DNA of 64,000 bases from Schizophyllum amplum (taxonomy: Eukaryota > Basidiomycota > Agaricomycetes > Agaricales > Schizophyllaceae): contig VDMD01000121.1 of the NCBI GenBank assembly GCA_007026445.1, positions 1 to 64,000 of the forward strand. Reading direction: 5' to 3'. Within the stretch, counting starts at the first letter, position 1. Each line of letters starts with the position of its first letter. The notes under the pieces were generated by a model. It was not told the DNA's origin and ran no database searches. It was given only the letters and a program-made list of their open reading frames with translations. Positions 20,537-32,552 of this stretch are shown in pieces. A program made the position numbers and the translations under genes.

Positions 20537-23123
20537 GCGGGGAAGGAGCTCAGCAATTCGGTGAACGTGTGCAGTGCGGATGCGTCTGGGTCGGTCGCGC
20601 GAGAATGTCGGCGGCGCTGCGCGGTGCCTCGTGAGTACATGGAAGAAGTCCATGTAAGTTTATAATGTATCGTATCCTGACCTGCAATCTGTCCATTAGG
20701 CAGCACGGCGACGGAGGACTGCCAGTGGGACTGCAAATGTGGTATATCGGTGACTATTGAGCCGAGCACTCGTGTCACGACATTCATATCGCTTTCAGAG
20801 CGTCGAGGGGGTTGGTGGCGGTGGGGAGACAGCTATCATTTTGGTGCCACGGGCATGTCGGCGTCGCATGCGCATACCAATGAGGTGCTCGACCGGCATC
20901 CTATCAATGGCATTGGTATAGCCGTCGTGGCCGCTGCATTGCAGTCCTTCGCGACGCTTCCGCATCGCCTTTCAGCTTGCCCGGAGTGCGTGGAGTGCAT
21001 CACTTGGGCCCGATAGCGCGCTCGAGAGATTGCACAACGCGAGGGTCGGCTCGCAGAATAGTATACCTTGGCGCGTGGCCTGTATGCGAGGCGGTGACAT
21101 TCACTGACGTATGTAGGGAACAGATATATACCTCCTTGATTCTTCCGTCGTTGTTACAACGCATGAAGCGGGGGATCTGAGAGTCAGAGTCTGAACTTCT
21201 AACGCGGTCTACTTGAGTCATTGGGCCTGTACCGTCGGCCGCTGGGATTTTATAGGTGCATGCCAAAGCCAGAAGACATGAGTTGAAGCGTACAGTGAAC
21301 GCCACTCGCCTGAGCCTGTTCAAGCCCCATGAATAAAAACCCCGTCCAACACGACTATCTGCCTCCGCAGAATGATTGTATCCGCATTTGGCATCAAGGA
21401 CAACTCGCGGTCACGTGACCCATGTCCGTTTCTGCACACGCGACTATATATGGCTTGTCTGCAGGCGGTGTGCGGGCTCTGTTGGGTCTAGCCTTAACTG
21501 CAATGATAATCTCCTCTGCTGCATGTGCCAGCATGACTCTGCCCTCCCGATCGGAGGTGCTGCCCGCCCTTCGGAAATGATGACAGTAAGTACCAGCGCA
21601 GTCGGGAGAAAGCATTCCGGCTCTACCGTTCAGCACCGCAGCTTCAAGGGAGTCCGTCATCCTTCAAGCACAATTACCTCGCTTCCCCGCCACAACTATA
21701 CATCCTGCAGAACAGCAACGAAACAAAACGCCTAGCGCGCGGCATCCCGCATCCCGACCTCAACGGCCCCCATGCCCCACTCACCCTCTTTCCTCCACAA
21801 TAATCAAGTCCCAAAAAGCTTCCACCACCCTATGACGCCACGAGCGCGTCGAGTGCAGCGCTCGGTGCTCTTCGGTCCTGACCAAGTGACATCTATCGCT
21901 ATTCGCTGGCATTTGTCGCTGACTGCGCGCCGCCTGATCCTCGGCCGAGACCGCGTCGCACAAGGTCGCACAGCGCACGCCCGCACGCCGTCCCCCTCAT
22001 GACGAGGTGGCGCAGCCCGCGCGGTTTGCCCCCGCCTTGCAATGGACGATCCTGATCGCACTGCAACCGCGTCGGCGAGCATGCACGCCTGGCTGCACGC
22101 GCCTTCGAATCATATCTCGCCTGACCTTGCAACGAGTGACGATGGAATGAACGCGAAGGATCACTGATGATAGTCACTGCAGACAATAGTCATTGCAGAC
22201 GCTAGTCACCCGCGAACGTCGGTCTCTGGCAGCTACAGCAGCGACTGGAATCTCTTGATTGTATAGTGGTCGACAGTCAATTATGCAACAGTGCGGTAAG
22301 AAAAATGAAGGGCAACGTAGGTAATGCGCACGGAAAGCGGTATGTAACAAGTAAACTGCAACAAACGCCGATAAACCCACCAAAATGATAGAGCGCAAGG
22401 GCCGAACGTCAACGCCAACGCTAGCAAGAGCCAACGACAGCGGACGCCGTCCACCAGCGAGAAGGGACAACAAGCTAGTAGCCGAGACGCATGCTAAGAG
22501 CTGCAGGCGCGCGGGGGTAGACTACCATAAAGAAACAATAAAGTAAGACACCGAACGAAGGCGACGGAGGTTATAATGGTTGGGGGAGGGGGATTGAGGG
22601 CAAGGTAAATATTAAGAAAATGGCTGTCGACCCGTTGTCAAGTATGTATGTGGCAATGAATGAATGAAAGAGGATGCGCGGGATGGATATGTATGGGATG
22701 GATGCATAATGTGACAAGTGGGAGAAAAATGAGTGAAAGTTTACACCAGAAGATGAAGGGTGGAGGAGGAGCGCGTGCGAGGTATTCACAGAGGGGCTGG
22801 GCAGGTTGTGGGGGAACTGTCCTTTCGATTGCTGCTGCCGCTAGCGTCGCATTTTGGAGGGTGTGTGATGTGTGCGCGCGCGCCCTCTGCGATGCTTCCC
22901 GCTGCTCGACAGATGTAGGATGTGCCCTGCCGAATACCGGGATAGAATAATGTTACGATGCTGCAAGAGAAGTGCGAGGGAAATGCATGGATGATTGATG
23001 TGCGGATGCGGGTGTCGAATGCGACGTGTATGGTATTACATTTTGCGGCTGATGAACTTTTGAACGATGCTTGCGAGAGTGCGATGCTGAATGCGAGGGG
23101 GGTGTACACTTTTGAGCCGGATG
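20537..23123. other. Intergenic, about 2.6 kb, no gene seen
   Basis: Short ORFs only (at most about 119 codons), in all frames, without splice support or recognisable motifs. It holds the 3' flank of the oxidoreductase gene and the 3' flank of the cyclin gene (A/T-rich, with ATGAATGAATGAAA-like repeats near 22654-22675). A 16-bp tandem repeat sits at 22171-22210. Confidence 0.4.
22171..22210 (+). repeat. Tandem 16-bp repeat, 2.5 copies
   Basis: tagtcactgcagacaa, tagtcattgcagacgc and a partial tagtcacc follow each other without spacing. Confidence 0.8.
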
Positions 23124-24609
23124 CTATGAGACCATCGCGTTCGGAGAGCCGATGTTCATGTTGTGGAGGACGGTGCGGCCGAAGGAGACGAAGTCGTGAG
23201 GCAGATACTGCTCCGCAGGTTGCTCCATGCGATGTTTCCCAGTGAGAACCGGCTCGAACGTGGACGGTACGTTCTCCTTATCGTCGGAGTTGTACCCGAA
23301 CAGGTCGTTGGCAGGTGCCGCGGGCGTTACGGGCGTCATGGGCATATCGTCGTCCGAAACCGACGTCGCGACGCTCATGGGCGTCCCGCTGCACGACACT
23401 GGCGAGCGGAGCGGCGTGACCGGGCTCGTGGGCAGCGTCGCCAATGGTCTCCGATACCGGCCGCCCTGCAAGTACCACTGCACGACGTGCGTCGCCGCCT
23501 TGGAGTAGAAAGCGTACGAGTACTTCTTGACGACTGTCTCTGACAAGTCGTTGACGTGCTTCGCCAAGCGGATGTCCAAGAATTCGACGACTTCCATGCA
23601 CTCTGGCGTCTCGTCCCAAGTCGTCTCCCACAGATGAGACCTCTTGTCGCAGATATACCGGGCGAGCGTGAGGGCGGCGAGAGCGATAGTCGAGGGCGCG
23701 TATGGGACGAACTCGCGGTAGAAGAGGGTGATCTCCATGAGGAAGCGCGCGATGTGCTGCACGCGGCTGTCCTCTGGATACGGGTCGCAGCACATGACTC
23801 GTAGCCACGCCTCCGCGGTCGGGTGTCCGAGCGTCCAGTCGATGGTCGAGAGGACGTGGCCCTCCATCTGGATGAAGTGCGACTCGTCGTAGGCCTCGCG
23901 GCAGACCTGAACGAGATCCTGCACCGTCGGCACCCTCTCCTTCGCGTCCTCGAACTTGGCGGCGATCCAAAGCGCCGCGCAGCCGACCAGTTGGTAATGC
24001 TTGATATACACGATGCGCCGCGAAACGTAGCGGTCGACGATGTTGAGCGTGAGATAGAGGGTCTCGGGGCGTAACCGGAACGTGAAGTGAACTTCAACCA
24101 AGAAGTCGACCAAACAAGGGCGCATATGCCACCGAATCTCGGGTTGTTGATCCATAGACTGCGCCGAGCATCCAGTGTAGCGCTGGAAAGGCGAGATGCA
24201 GCGAGGTTCAGAGTGTGAAGAGATGAGGGCATACCTCCATGTAGTGCATGTACTGGCGAATCTCCTCGCGATACTCGTCCTCAATGAAGATGCCTTCCCG
24301 GCGGAGCGCGGCGAGATGGGCTTCGCGCTGGGTCTCGCGCTGGCGCTTGAGCGAGCGCGGGGACTTGCGGGTGTGGTAGGCGTTGTTGGGGTAGAGCACG
24401 GGCGTCTTGGTGGACTTGTGGACGCCGTGAGGAGAAGGTCGCTTCCGAGTGTAGATCTGAGCATTGCGCGCGTGCCGATTGGAGGCTGTGGCGGTGATGT
24501 CCTTCATGTCGTCGGATACCGATGCGCAGGGTACGGAGATGGACTGAGAGCTGCGGCGGGCAGAGTCAGCGACTGCGGCAAGGACAGTGGGGGCGTCGGG
24601 CGACGACAT
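23124..24609 (-). CDS. G1-type (CLN-like) cyclin with KEN box, about 477 aa
   Basis: Regulatory subunit for a cyclin-dependent kinase. ATG at 24609-24607 (MSSPDAPTVL). A basic Ser/Pro N-terminus leads to a helix (RREGIFIEDEYREEIRQYMHYMERYT). One 52-nt intron (24234-24183) separates MHYME from RYTGCSAQ. The cyclin box starts at DQQPEIRWHMRPCLVDFLVE and contains LVGCAALWIAAKFEDAKERV; a second cyclin fold follows to LAKHVNDLSETVVKKYSYAF. The tail has many Ser/Thr-Pro sites (TPLRSP, MTPVTP) and a KEN box (residues 427-429 in NSDDKENVPS; genomic 23279-23271). Resemblance is to fungal Cln/Puc1-type rather than mitotic B cyclins, but the KEN box is a signal for APC/C-Cdh1 destruction. The stop is at 23124-23126. 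A 4.1-kb upstream gap may hold complex regulation. Confidence 0.85.
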
Positions 24610-26220
24610 GGGTGCGGGAGGCAGGAGGACACTGTGTTTGGGCCAAACAAGACGGGCCACGAGTGACAGTGCCGGCGCGGAAGCAGGTTGGGAGATAGGA
24701 GTGGGAGGATGATCGCGGGACGGAAAGAACGCGTCGCGTCGAAGGCAAAGCGGACGCGGACACTTACTGTTGGCAGAGGGAGACGCAGGGTATGGTATGG
24801 GAAGAAGAGGGCGAGCACGTGAGTGCTACTCGAAGAGAACGTCGTGCCAGTCAGCGTGCGGTTCGTGAAAAAGTGTACAGGGAGAAGGAGGAGGAGAACT
24901 GGGAGTGCCCGCCGACGACGAGGGCAGAGGAAAGAAACAAGTTCAAGTCAAAGTGCGGTCACACCCGCTCTAAAATCGTCTGCCGAGCTGATCCCGGCCC
25001 GGCCGTGGTATCAACGCCGCATCGCACGAATGAAAATGGTCCGAATCAGCGCCTTGTGCGAGGGCCTTCCCACAGGACCGTCCTTTCCCCGGATATCCCA
25101 ATGGTCTGCCACGCCCCCTCCCCAATCGCGAAACAGCTCCAGGGCCCCGTCGTCGTCATCTCCTCATATCCACCCTCTATCCAGCCATCGTCGAACCAAT
25201 GCCACCACAAGCGCCCACAGTTCACGAACTCGAACTCATGATCGGATGCCACGTTTTCTCGCGAGCAGGAACGATGACGTAGACGGCTTGTCTCACCTTG
25301 CAACTCTGCATGCGCAGTCAGCGACGCCGGGCAACAAGGCGCACAAAGCAACGCACCGAGGACAAGAATCCCGCAACAAGATACCGTACGACTCCTCGGC
25401 TTCTATCGACGCTGCGCGCACCCCGTCAGCAACCCGCACACGCTCCACAGTGACGGCCCACGCACGAGTGAAGGAATGCAGCCGCGCGCCGGAAGATTAT
25501 AAGAGATGGTTGGGTAAGGATACGACTGACGACAGGAGCCCGGGAAAAAGAATGAAAGGCTGAGCACCAGCGGTAGCGCTGGACGCGGTCTAGTGGGTAG
25601 CGTAGGGGTCTGTGTGGCTCGCTAGCTCAACGCGCTGAACTCAATCGCGCGTCGGTAGGCGGCAGGGATGGGGGAGGCGACGGGGGAAAGGTGGTCTCCT
25701 GGTGTAGAGAGCAAGAGGTGCGTCGGTCGCAGTGAGCGCTGGTTTTCAAGGTTGCTGGGGGCGTGTTTGATGCTTCGGCTTCCTGCCTTGAGGCGCTTCG
25801 GGTCCCGTCAGCCTTGAGGCGCTTGTGCGGTGCGAGCCACGGGGATATCACCCATGTACACACGTCTTCCACATCGAAATTCATTTCATTTCTGCTCAGG
25901 TTTCGAGCTCGCCCTAGCGTCACTCGTTGCTGTCTGCGCCGTAAAGCAGCCCTATCCTGCCGCGGATCACTATACTTATCTCATGAGTCTGCAGTACTTC
26001 CCAATCTGCAGTACTTGGACGGGCGCCGTCTACATTCAAGCCCATCAGGCGCTGTCGAATGCATTCCACATTGCAAGCGATGTCTACATTCCCAGCAGCG
26101 GGCGCTGAAGTTGAATTCAAGCGCCAAGCTGACAGGTTCCTCGCCCGTCGCCATCAATCTCCGAATCCTCGAGCACGCTGCCGCTCGGAAGATGCATTTC
26201 TCGCGCCCTTTTCCTTTCCT

Positions 26221-26256
26221 ATTCCCCTTGAAGTTGCTATTCCCCTTGAAGTGTAT
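26221..26256 (+). repeat. Direct 18-bp duplication
   Basis: attccccttgaagttgct followed at once by attccccttgaagtgtat. Confidence 0.75.
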
Positions 26257-27045
26257 TGACGTAGCATCGATAGCCGGATTAATGGCCGAGCCCATATATA
26301 ACCTTTGACTGGAAGGCTTTGACCATTAGACCTGGAGACAGCTGAGCGACACAGCCTACAGGAATTCATCACTACATAAATGCATCACTAGACTCACCGG
26401 CGCCATCCGTCACTAGCTCACCATCCATCACCTGAGGTCCCCCACCTTATCGCGCATCAATCGCGCCCATCGGCGGCGCGCTCAGGACCTGCTCAGGACG
26501 CTGTTTGACATGCTGGTTGAATCGAATGAGAATATTCGAGTAAAAGGGGTGCAGATATTCGTCCTCACCTAGTCGACCTCTGAATTCTCGCGTACTCCTG
26601 GCCTTCTCGCGCCGACCCCAAACGCGCGAATCGCAGCGGCTGCTTCACCCCTCGCATCCTACCTCCCTCTCCGACCTCATCCGGCAACTTCTCCCCTCTT
26701 CTCCCTCTCCGCCCTGGATCAGCCACGCTAGCGCGCGCGGGACCGAGCAGCAATTCCCTCCTTTGCGCCGGGAACTCAGGAAACACCGAACGCGAGGGAA
26801 CATCGCGCCGGGCACCCGGGAAACCTCCAGCGCACGAGCAGTTACCCCATTCCCGTCGTACGGGAACCCCGCTTCGCACCACCACATAGGAATGCAACAG
26901 TGCAGCCTCGGCCCGCCGTTCGTGAAGCTCGAAGCTTGGAGTCCGTCCGGTCCTGGTCACGAACCCACGGCTACTCTCTTGGTCACGGCAGCGCCGCGCA
27001 CATAGAGAAGGGCCGCGATCTCTCTGCACCCGTATATATGTGCGG

Positions 27046-27117
27046 CGTGAGCACGTATAAGCACCGTGAGCACGTACTTATAAGAACCGTGGGCACGTAC
27101 ATGCCCCGTGAGCACGC
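27046..27117 (+). repeat. Four spaced CGTGRGCACGT copies
   Basis: The motif cgtgagcacgt, or a one- or two-base variant, starts at 27046, 27065, 27088 and 27107, a spacing of 19-23 bp. The arrangement looks like a cluster of protein-binding sites or a degenerate minisatellite. Confidence 0.65.
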
Positions 27118-27244
27118 TCCGCGCGCGCCCGATCCCAGGCCCCCCGATTTCTATCGAAGTACGCCCGTTGCGCGCGTGAACTTGTGGACCTTCGTGGACG
27201 AGGCGATCCAGACTTTTACGCGTCGGTCATGGGCGTCGATCCAG

Positions 27245-27306
27245 GCGGCAAGGGCGGTCCATGCGACAAGGACGATCCATGCGACAAGGGCGATCCAGGC
27301 GACAAG
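27245..27306 (+). repeat. 18-bp tandem repeat, 3.4 copies
   Basis: Units of the form gcgacaaggNcgatccaN. Being a multiple of three, the array stays open in several frames and yields repetitive peptides on both strands (for example DPCDKG on plus, LVAWIA on minus), which inflates ORF calls here. Confidence 0.8.
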
Positions 27307-28756
27307 ACGCCTTGCAAATCCAGGAAGGTAAAGACGTCGACCCTCGCTGCTGTAGACGTCATCCGACGCCCCCAGCGAGCTCTTCTTCCTTACCACTTCC
27401 TTGTCGGAGGTGTCGAATGCCACGACTAGTGTCGTGCAAAAAGGTTTCTGCCATCGTGCAGCGACGACGAACCCGCCGGAGCGGCCACTGCGCGCAGCCG
27501 CCTGCCAGGGCGAGTCGCCGCGCTTCCCAGTCGAAGTCGTTCACGCCCCTGGCGAAGTCGACGGAGGTTGTGAACCGCGCGACGGAAGCCGCAACTCGCC
27601 ACGTCTTCACTGAATAGCTGGTATTCGCGAATCGCTGGAAGGCTGATATTTCCACATACAGCCCTGTCTTCCCACATACCGTATCACGTCTTCCCGCATA
27701 CCCCGTCAGTCACTAGGTAAAAGCCTGTCCGGTTATGTCAATACCAAGTCAAGATTCCGCCTGGCTTTTTGCAGCGCCCACTTACCCCGTCAAGCACCCA
27801 CTCACCTTGCCAGGGTGGGACATGCCGCGGGGTCGGTCAAGGCGTACATACATTCCCCGAGTGAATGCGTATAAACCCGCCGTCTCAGCAACCTCCGCGT
27901 CTCCGGCACTCGCCCTGCATATTTATCACTTGAGTCTACAGTGATTCTAATACCGTCACACTGCAATGGTACCGTCAGCCCCGGCAGCCGTTATAAGTAT
28001 AACCAGGTCTATACTCACCTATGTATCATGGGTCTACCCATCCCAGACCCATCCAAGCAAGGGCCATCAGCCAACCGTAATACATAATCGCCAGCGTAAC
28101 TCGGTGATGGCCAGTATAACTGGGCCAGTGTAATTCATTGCGTCCAATGCCCGCTGTCGCGCGATTCAGCCTTCGGAAACAGTATAGTTAGTAAAGTTGC
28201 TAAACCGGCGATGCCTACGGCGGACGCATGTGGACAGACATGAGGCCCTCTTACTTACCTTGGCACCTGGTCCCAGTGACCGTGGGCTTCTAGGCGATAC
28301 TACGTATATAGCAAGCAGGTGAATCAGGGCATTCCACTGATGTGCGCGACTGCGCAGCTGGTAAATGAAGCTCGTGGTTGCAGGAAGCCCGTGGTTGCAG
28401 CTTGGTAGGCGCCCTTCGGTTAATTTTCATCGTTTCACGTTCGCCGTCCCTGGAGCCTGGGATTGTGCACCTATAGACCCTACGCACCGACAGACCTCAC
28501 GCATAGACAAACCCTACGCACCGGTCAAGAATATCCCGCGCCAGTCAAGAGAGCGTCCAGAGCCCAAGAGCATCGTTATAAGCATGCACAGGTTGAAGAT
28601 GGAAAATGTACAAAGTTGGTAAAGTATATGGGCGATGCAAAAGATGAAGGACGGCAGGAACTGGGGGCGGCCAGGGGAGTATGTGGACAACGAGGGACCA
28701 GCGTATGGTTGGTTTGTTGATAGAGACAGTGCGGCGGCAACTTGGGCTGGCAGCGC

Positions 28757-31700
28757 TCAGCGGTAGCGGCTGAAGGAGTCGAGGTCGGGGCCGCCACCGC
28801 CACCTCGACCAGCGAGAAGGAGCTGCATGAGGTCCTCCGGTGTGGGCTGTGCGTGCTGCTGCTGTACGTGAGGCGGCAGCCCGTGCGCAAGGTGCTGCTG
28901 TTGTTGCTGTTGTTGTTGTGCGCGAAGGTTGAGCAATGCCGCCTGCTGCGAGATCTGATGCTGCGTCGGCAGGCCGCCACCAAGGCCGCGTAGATGGCCA
29001 CCGCCACCGCCCATGCCCATGAGCTGAGCCTGAGCAGCACGTAGTTCGAGTTCCTGGTGAGACAGCGCGCTGAGCGGATGGTGCGCATTGTGCAGCTGCT
29101 GCGCGCTGGGCACACTGCGAAGCTGGGGACCACCGAACGGCACATTATTGCCACCAGGGAGCCCATTGAAGTTCGTCTGGAGCGCTGCGCTGCCATGCAA
29201 TCCACTGTTCTGCATACCAGGGATGCCGATGAACTGCGATGGATCGTGCGGTGGACGACCTCCAAGGTTGGCAAGCCCTGGCGGAAGACGCTGAGACTGC
29301 TGAAGGAGATTCGCCTGCGCCTGCGCGGTGAGCGGCGACGGACCGCCGCGGAACTGCTGCTGCTGCTGGAGGGCCGCTGCAGAAAGCCCCATGCCACCAC
29401 GCGCATTCACCTGCTGACCGTACATTTGCTGAGGCGGAGGGTGACGAGGTGCGGGTTGGTTCCAGAAGGCCGGGTCGGCCCCGCGCTGATGCGGTGGGCG
29501 CTGCACGCTGAAGTGGGGATCGTCGACTGCGTCTGCAAACATGGCGGGGCCCTTGTCGCGAGGAGGAGGAGCGGAGCGAAGTCCCGGGACCATGCCGTCG
29601 GGCACGAAGCTACGGTCGTCGAAGCGGCTATCGTAGAATGATTCAAGACGACTAGGATGTATACCTTGCTGCTGCAAGATGGCCAGCTGTGCTTGCTGGG
29701 ATAGCGGGACATCTCTGGCTGACGGTGCAGCGGCAGGCGGGTTTGGCATACGAGGAGGGGGCTGCTCAAGGTCAGTAAAGCGTATGATGTCACTAGTTGA
29801 ACAGCTCACATGCGTGGCCGAACTGTTCAGCATGGCGAAGATCTCATCCATAGCACGCCCGTCTGGCCCACTACCAGGAATGTTCATAGGCGACGGCTCC
29901 TGCTGCCTCCCGAGCCCAACAGGCGACCCGTCTCCCATCCCAGGCATTTTCGGGACACCTTCCCTCGGCTTGCCATCGAAGAACTTGGCGAAACGACTAC
30001 CTCTCATACCCGCCATAGGACCGTCGGCAGACGTAGGTTCGTTGAAGCCGGGGCTGTTGTTCGCCGGCACACGCATCGGCTGATCAGCTAGCGATGTTGG
30101 TTGGCGGCGGGCGTCCTCAAAGCCGTAAGACGCGCGAGTCGGATCCTCGAAGGGCGAATATGCGGAGCCTTGCGCTGAGCCAGGCTTGTTAGGTAGGTGA
30201 ACAATAGCGGGATCGCGTCTGATGGCTTCCAGGCCCGTGCTCGGCTGCGCTGATGGTTGCGGGGCCTGTATGCCGTTCGCGGGGGAGCCAGGGGCTCCGG
30301 TAGCTCCCTTAGCTTGAACTGGAGCGCGAGCGAAGGATAGCAGGCGTGATGCAGCGGGAGGACTAAGGGCAGATGTGGGGGACGCGGCGGCGGACTCGAG
30401 GGGAGATGCCTCTGCGGACGTTGTTGCCGTTGCTTGTCTGGGGAACAGCCTAGAAGTGGCCGGAAGGACATCCTCAAGATGAACTTCAGGCTTAGGCGGA
30501 AGGGATGCTAAGCCGGATGATGAAGGGGTGATTGCACCTGTGGCAGTAGATGCGACGGTGGCAGAAGACCATGTTTGAGGCATCATCTTCGTGTCCACAG
30601 AGATAGACGCCGCTAATAGAGTATTCAGAGATCTGCAGTGAGCAGTAGAAGGACACCTACCTGGTAGCGCTTCTACAACGCGGGCAGGTGCGACAGACGC
30701 TATCGTTGGCGAAGCCTCGGCAGACGGACCGTCCATCTTCTTCTTGTCGTCCTCCTTCTTCATCATCATGCGGAAGAGCTGGATCTCGTCGAGGCCATTG
30801 CCACCTTCAGCAGGTGCGGTCTTTCGTGATGACGGTTCCTGCGCCGGCGCAGCACCCTTCTCCTTCATCTCCTTCTCCTTCATGCCCTTCTTCCACGCCT
30901 GAATGCCGTCGAGTTCACCGTCCTCCGTTTTGGCTCCCAAGATACCAGCGCCAGATGTGGGAGGGGGAATATATGTGTCCATCCACGCCGGTTCCTTCTC
31001 CTTCTCCCGATTATGGTCCCTGTCCCTCTCCGAGCGGTCCTTCCGCTCGTCCCTGTCCTTGGGATCGTCGCCATTCCGTCGATCACGTCCTGTGCCGCGC
31101 TTTGAGCGTACGTCTCGTTCCTCGACGACGGTCCAGCGATCGCCCCGATCACGGCGGTCATCCCACGCACGCTCCTCGCGAAAGCGGTCGCGCCTGGATG
31201 CAATACGTTCGTCGCGCTTCCCGTCGTCGCGCCAGCGGCGGGGGTCGTCGGGATCGTCTTCGTCCTTGGGACGGCGGTGGTTTCGGGAATCCTCGTAGTC
31301 GCGGTCATCTTTCCTGTCCCTGCGGTCGTCGCGATCACGTCGAGTGGCAGATTGCTCACGCCTAGGGCGAGATGAATCGCGCACACGAGACCTCTGCCGC
31401 TCGCGGTCGTCACGGCGGCCAGGCTCCGATCCTGCAAGAGTCAAGATATGTCAGTGATGAGGTGTCACGACTCACTGTCGTCTCGTCCGGTACGTTCACC
31501 TCCTGTCAATCGGCCTTGTCAATACATGTGCGGTGTCGAGATTGGACGCATACCTCTCCGCCAGTCTTCGTCACCAGCCTTCTTTCTGCCTGTCTCGCCA
31601 CGCTCGCCACGGCGCGCCGCGAGGGTCGGAAGCTGGCCCGCACTTGTCAAGCGCGCGGAAGGTGCAGAGGACAGGTGAGGGGCGACATCGCGGTCTTTGT

Positions 31701-32429
31701 TCCTCCCGTTCAGGCCAAGACCCATACGGTCACGGTCGTATCTTTCTGACATCTGCGTAGTGCGAGTTGAGAGTTGGGTCGTGTCGCAAGAAGACGGGAT
31801 CTGACGTTGCGTATTCCCTCTCTATCGCGCTCGTCTCTGTCTCGGTCGCTGCGCAGGGATTGATGCTTGAAGTTGCCCATTTGCGAAGGTTGAGACACCG
31901 TCGAGCGGAAGGACGGCCTTGAGGGTGTATCTATCTTGGCGTTCAGTTTAAGTGAGCGTGGAAGTAACGATGCACGCACCTCCATCTTCAGGATCCCGCC
32001 TAAATCTGCAGGAGATAATCAATGTCGATGAGGCGACCGCAGATACAATAGGCGCGTACCTTCGTTCTCGCGGAGGACTGGCAACATCTTCTTTCTTGGA
32101 CAAGCTCTGTTCATTCTCCGTCCTGATGAATGTTCAAGCGAGAGCCATGAGCGCGCGCAGAGACCATACCCAAACCAGTCTTTGAGCTCGGGCATATTTG
32201 TCGGGACTTGCACAAGCGGCGAGGCATGGAGGTGCAGTAGCTGTTTCCGGGTGTATATGCGTAGTGGACGATAGCTGTCGGCATGCTGGGTCCCTTGGTC
32301 TTGCTCTGGCGCCGTCTTGTCCTGGTTTATGGCGAGACTCGCGACGGCGTCGGCAAGCGAGTCCGGGGACCCATTTTCATCGGTTTTCTGCGTTTCTGCC
32401 GGGGGAGGAGCGACTTCGACAGCGGCCAT
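28757..32429 (-). CDS. eIF4E-transporter (4E-T)-like translational repressor
   Basis: Long disordered protein. ATG at 32429-32427 (MAAVEVAPPPAETQ). The key motif is YTRKQLLHLH (about residue 55), fitting the eIF4E-binding consensus YXXXXL-phi. Joined exons give LKDWFGTENEQSLSKKED, RFRRDPEDG and NMSERYDRDRMGLGLNGRN, then a long Arg/Asp-rich region. Conserved-looking blocks follow: EPAWMDTYIPPP, GNGLDEIQLFRMMMKKEDD and SRFAKFFDGKP, the last resembling the SRFxxWF block of animal 4E-T. A Gln-rich C-terminus ends DLDSFSRYR with TGA 28759-28757. 4E-T proteins bring eIF4E into P-bodies and promote mRNA repression and decay. Two 48-nt introns are in frame and stop-free (near 30614-30661 and 29764-29811), so retention would leave the protein readable. 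The head-to-head partner LYRM2 starts 123 bp away. The 4E-T assignment is inferred from the motif set. Confidence 0.7.
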
Positions 32430-32552
32430 TGTGCTCGGCGGTGATGGCGGTGATGAAGAGAGGAGGCGACGCAGCGGCGAGGACTTGGGCGAATGCAAGT
32501 CCGTCGAGGCGGCAGACCTGTCCGGCTTGTGATCGTGGCTCCGAATTCGGCA
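32430..32552. promoter_or_regulatory. 123-bp bidirectional promoter (4E-T / LYRM2)
   Basis: The two start codons face away from each other with only this GC-rich spacer between them. No TATA box. Confidence 0.6.

Larger units (their letters stand above)
24610..28756. other. 4.1-kb gap with short tandem repeats and no recognised gene
   Basis: Longest gene-poor stretch of the window. The best ORF (24823-25563, plus) is Arg/Ser/Thr-rich without conserved features and looks like chance. Local duplications are frequent: cttgaggcgctt near 25785 and 25814, ctgcagtact near 25989 and 26009, and the listed repeats below. Several TATA-like boxes (27034, 27056, 27078) surround the GAGCACGT repeats. This could be regulatory DNA upstream of the cyclin gene, decayed transposon sequence, or a non-coding transcription unit; sequence alone does not decide. 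Confidence 0.4.

Noticed and set aside
23278..24232. Two long minus-strand frames overlapping the cyclin gene
   Set aside because: They run on the same strand as the cyclin in other frames, while the cyclin frame carries a clear cyclin box.
24823..25563. 246-codon plus-strand ORF upstream of the cyclin gene
   Set aside because: Low-complexity Arg/Ser/Thr composition, no domain, no splice logic. It occupies the cyclin upstream region. Kept only as intergenic.
27184..27430. Collagen-like or gag-like coding sequence
   Set aside because: The repetitive peptide comes from an 18-bp tandem repeat that is open in several frames on both strands; no conserved domain flanks it.
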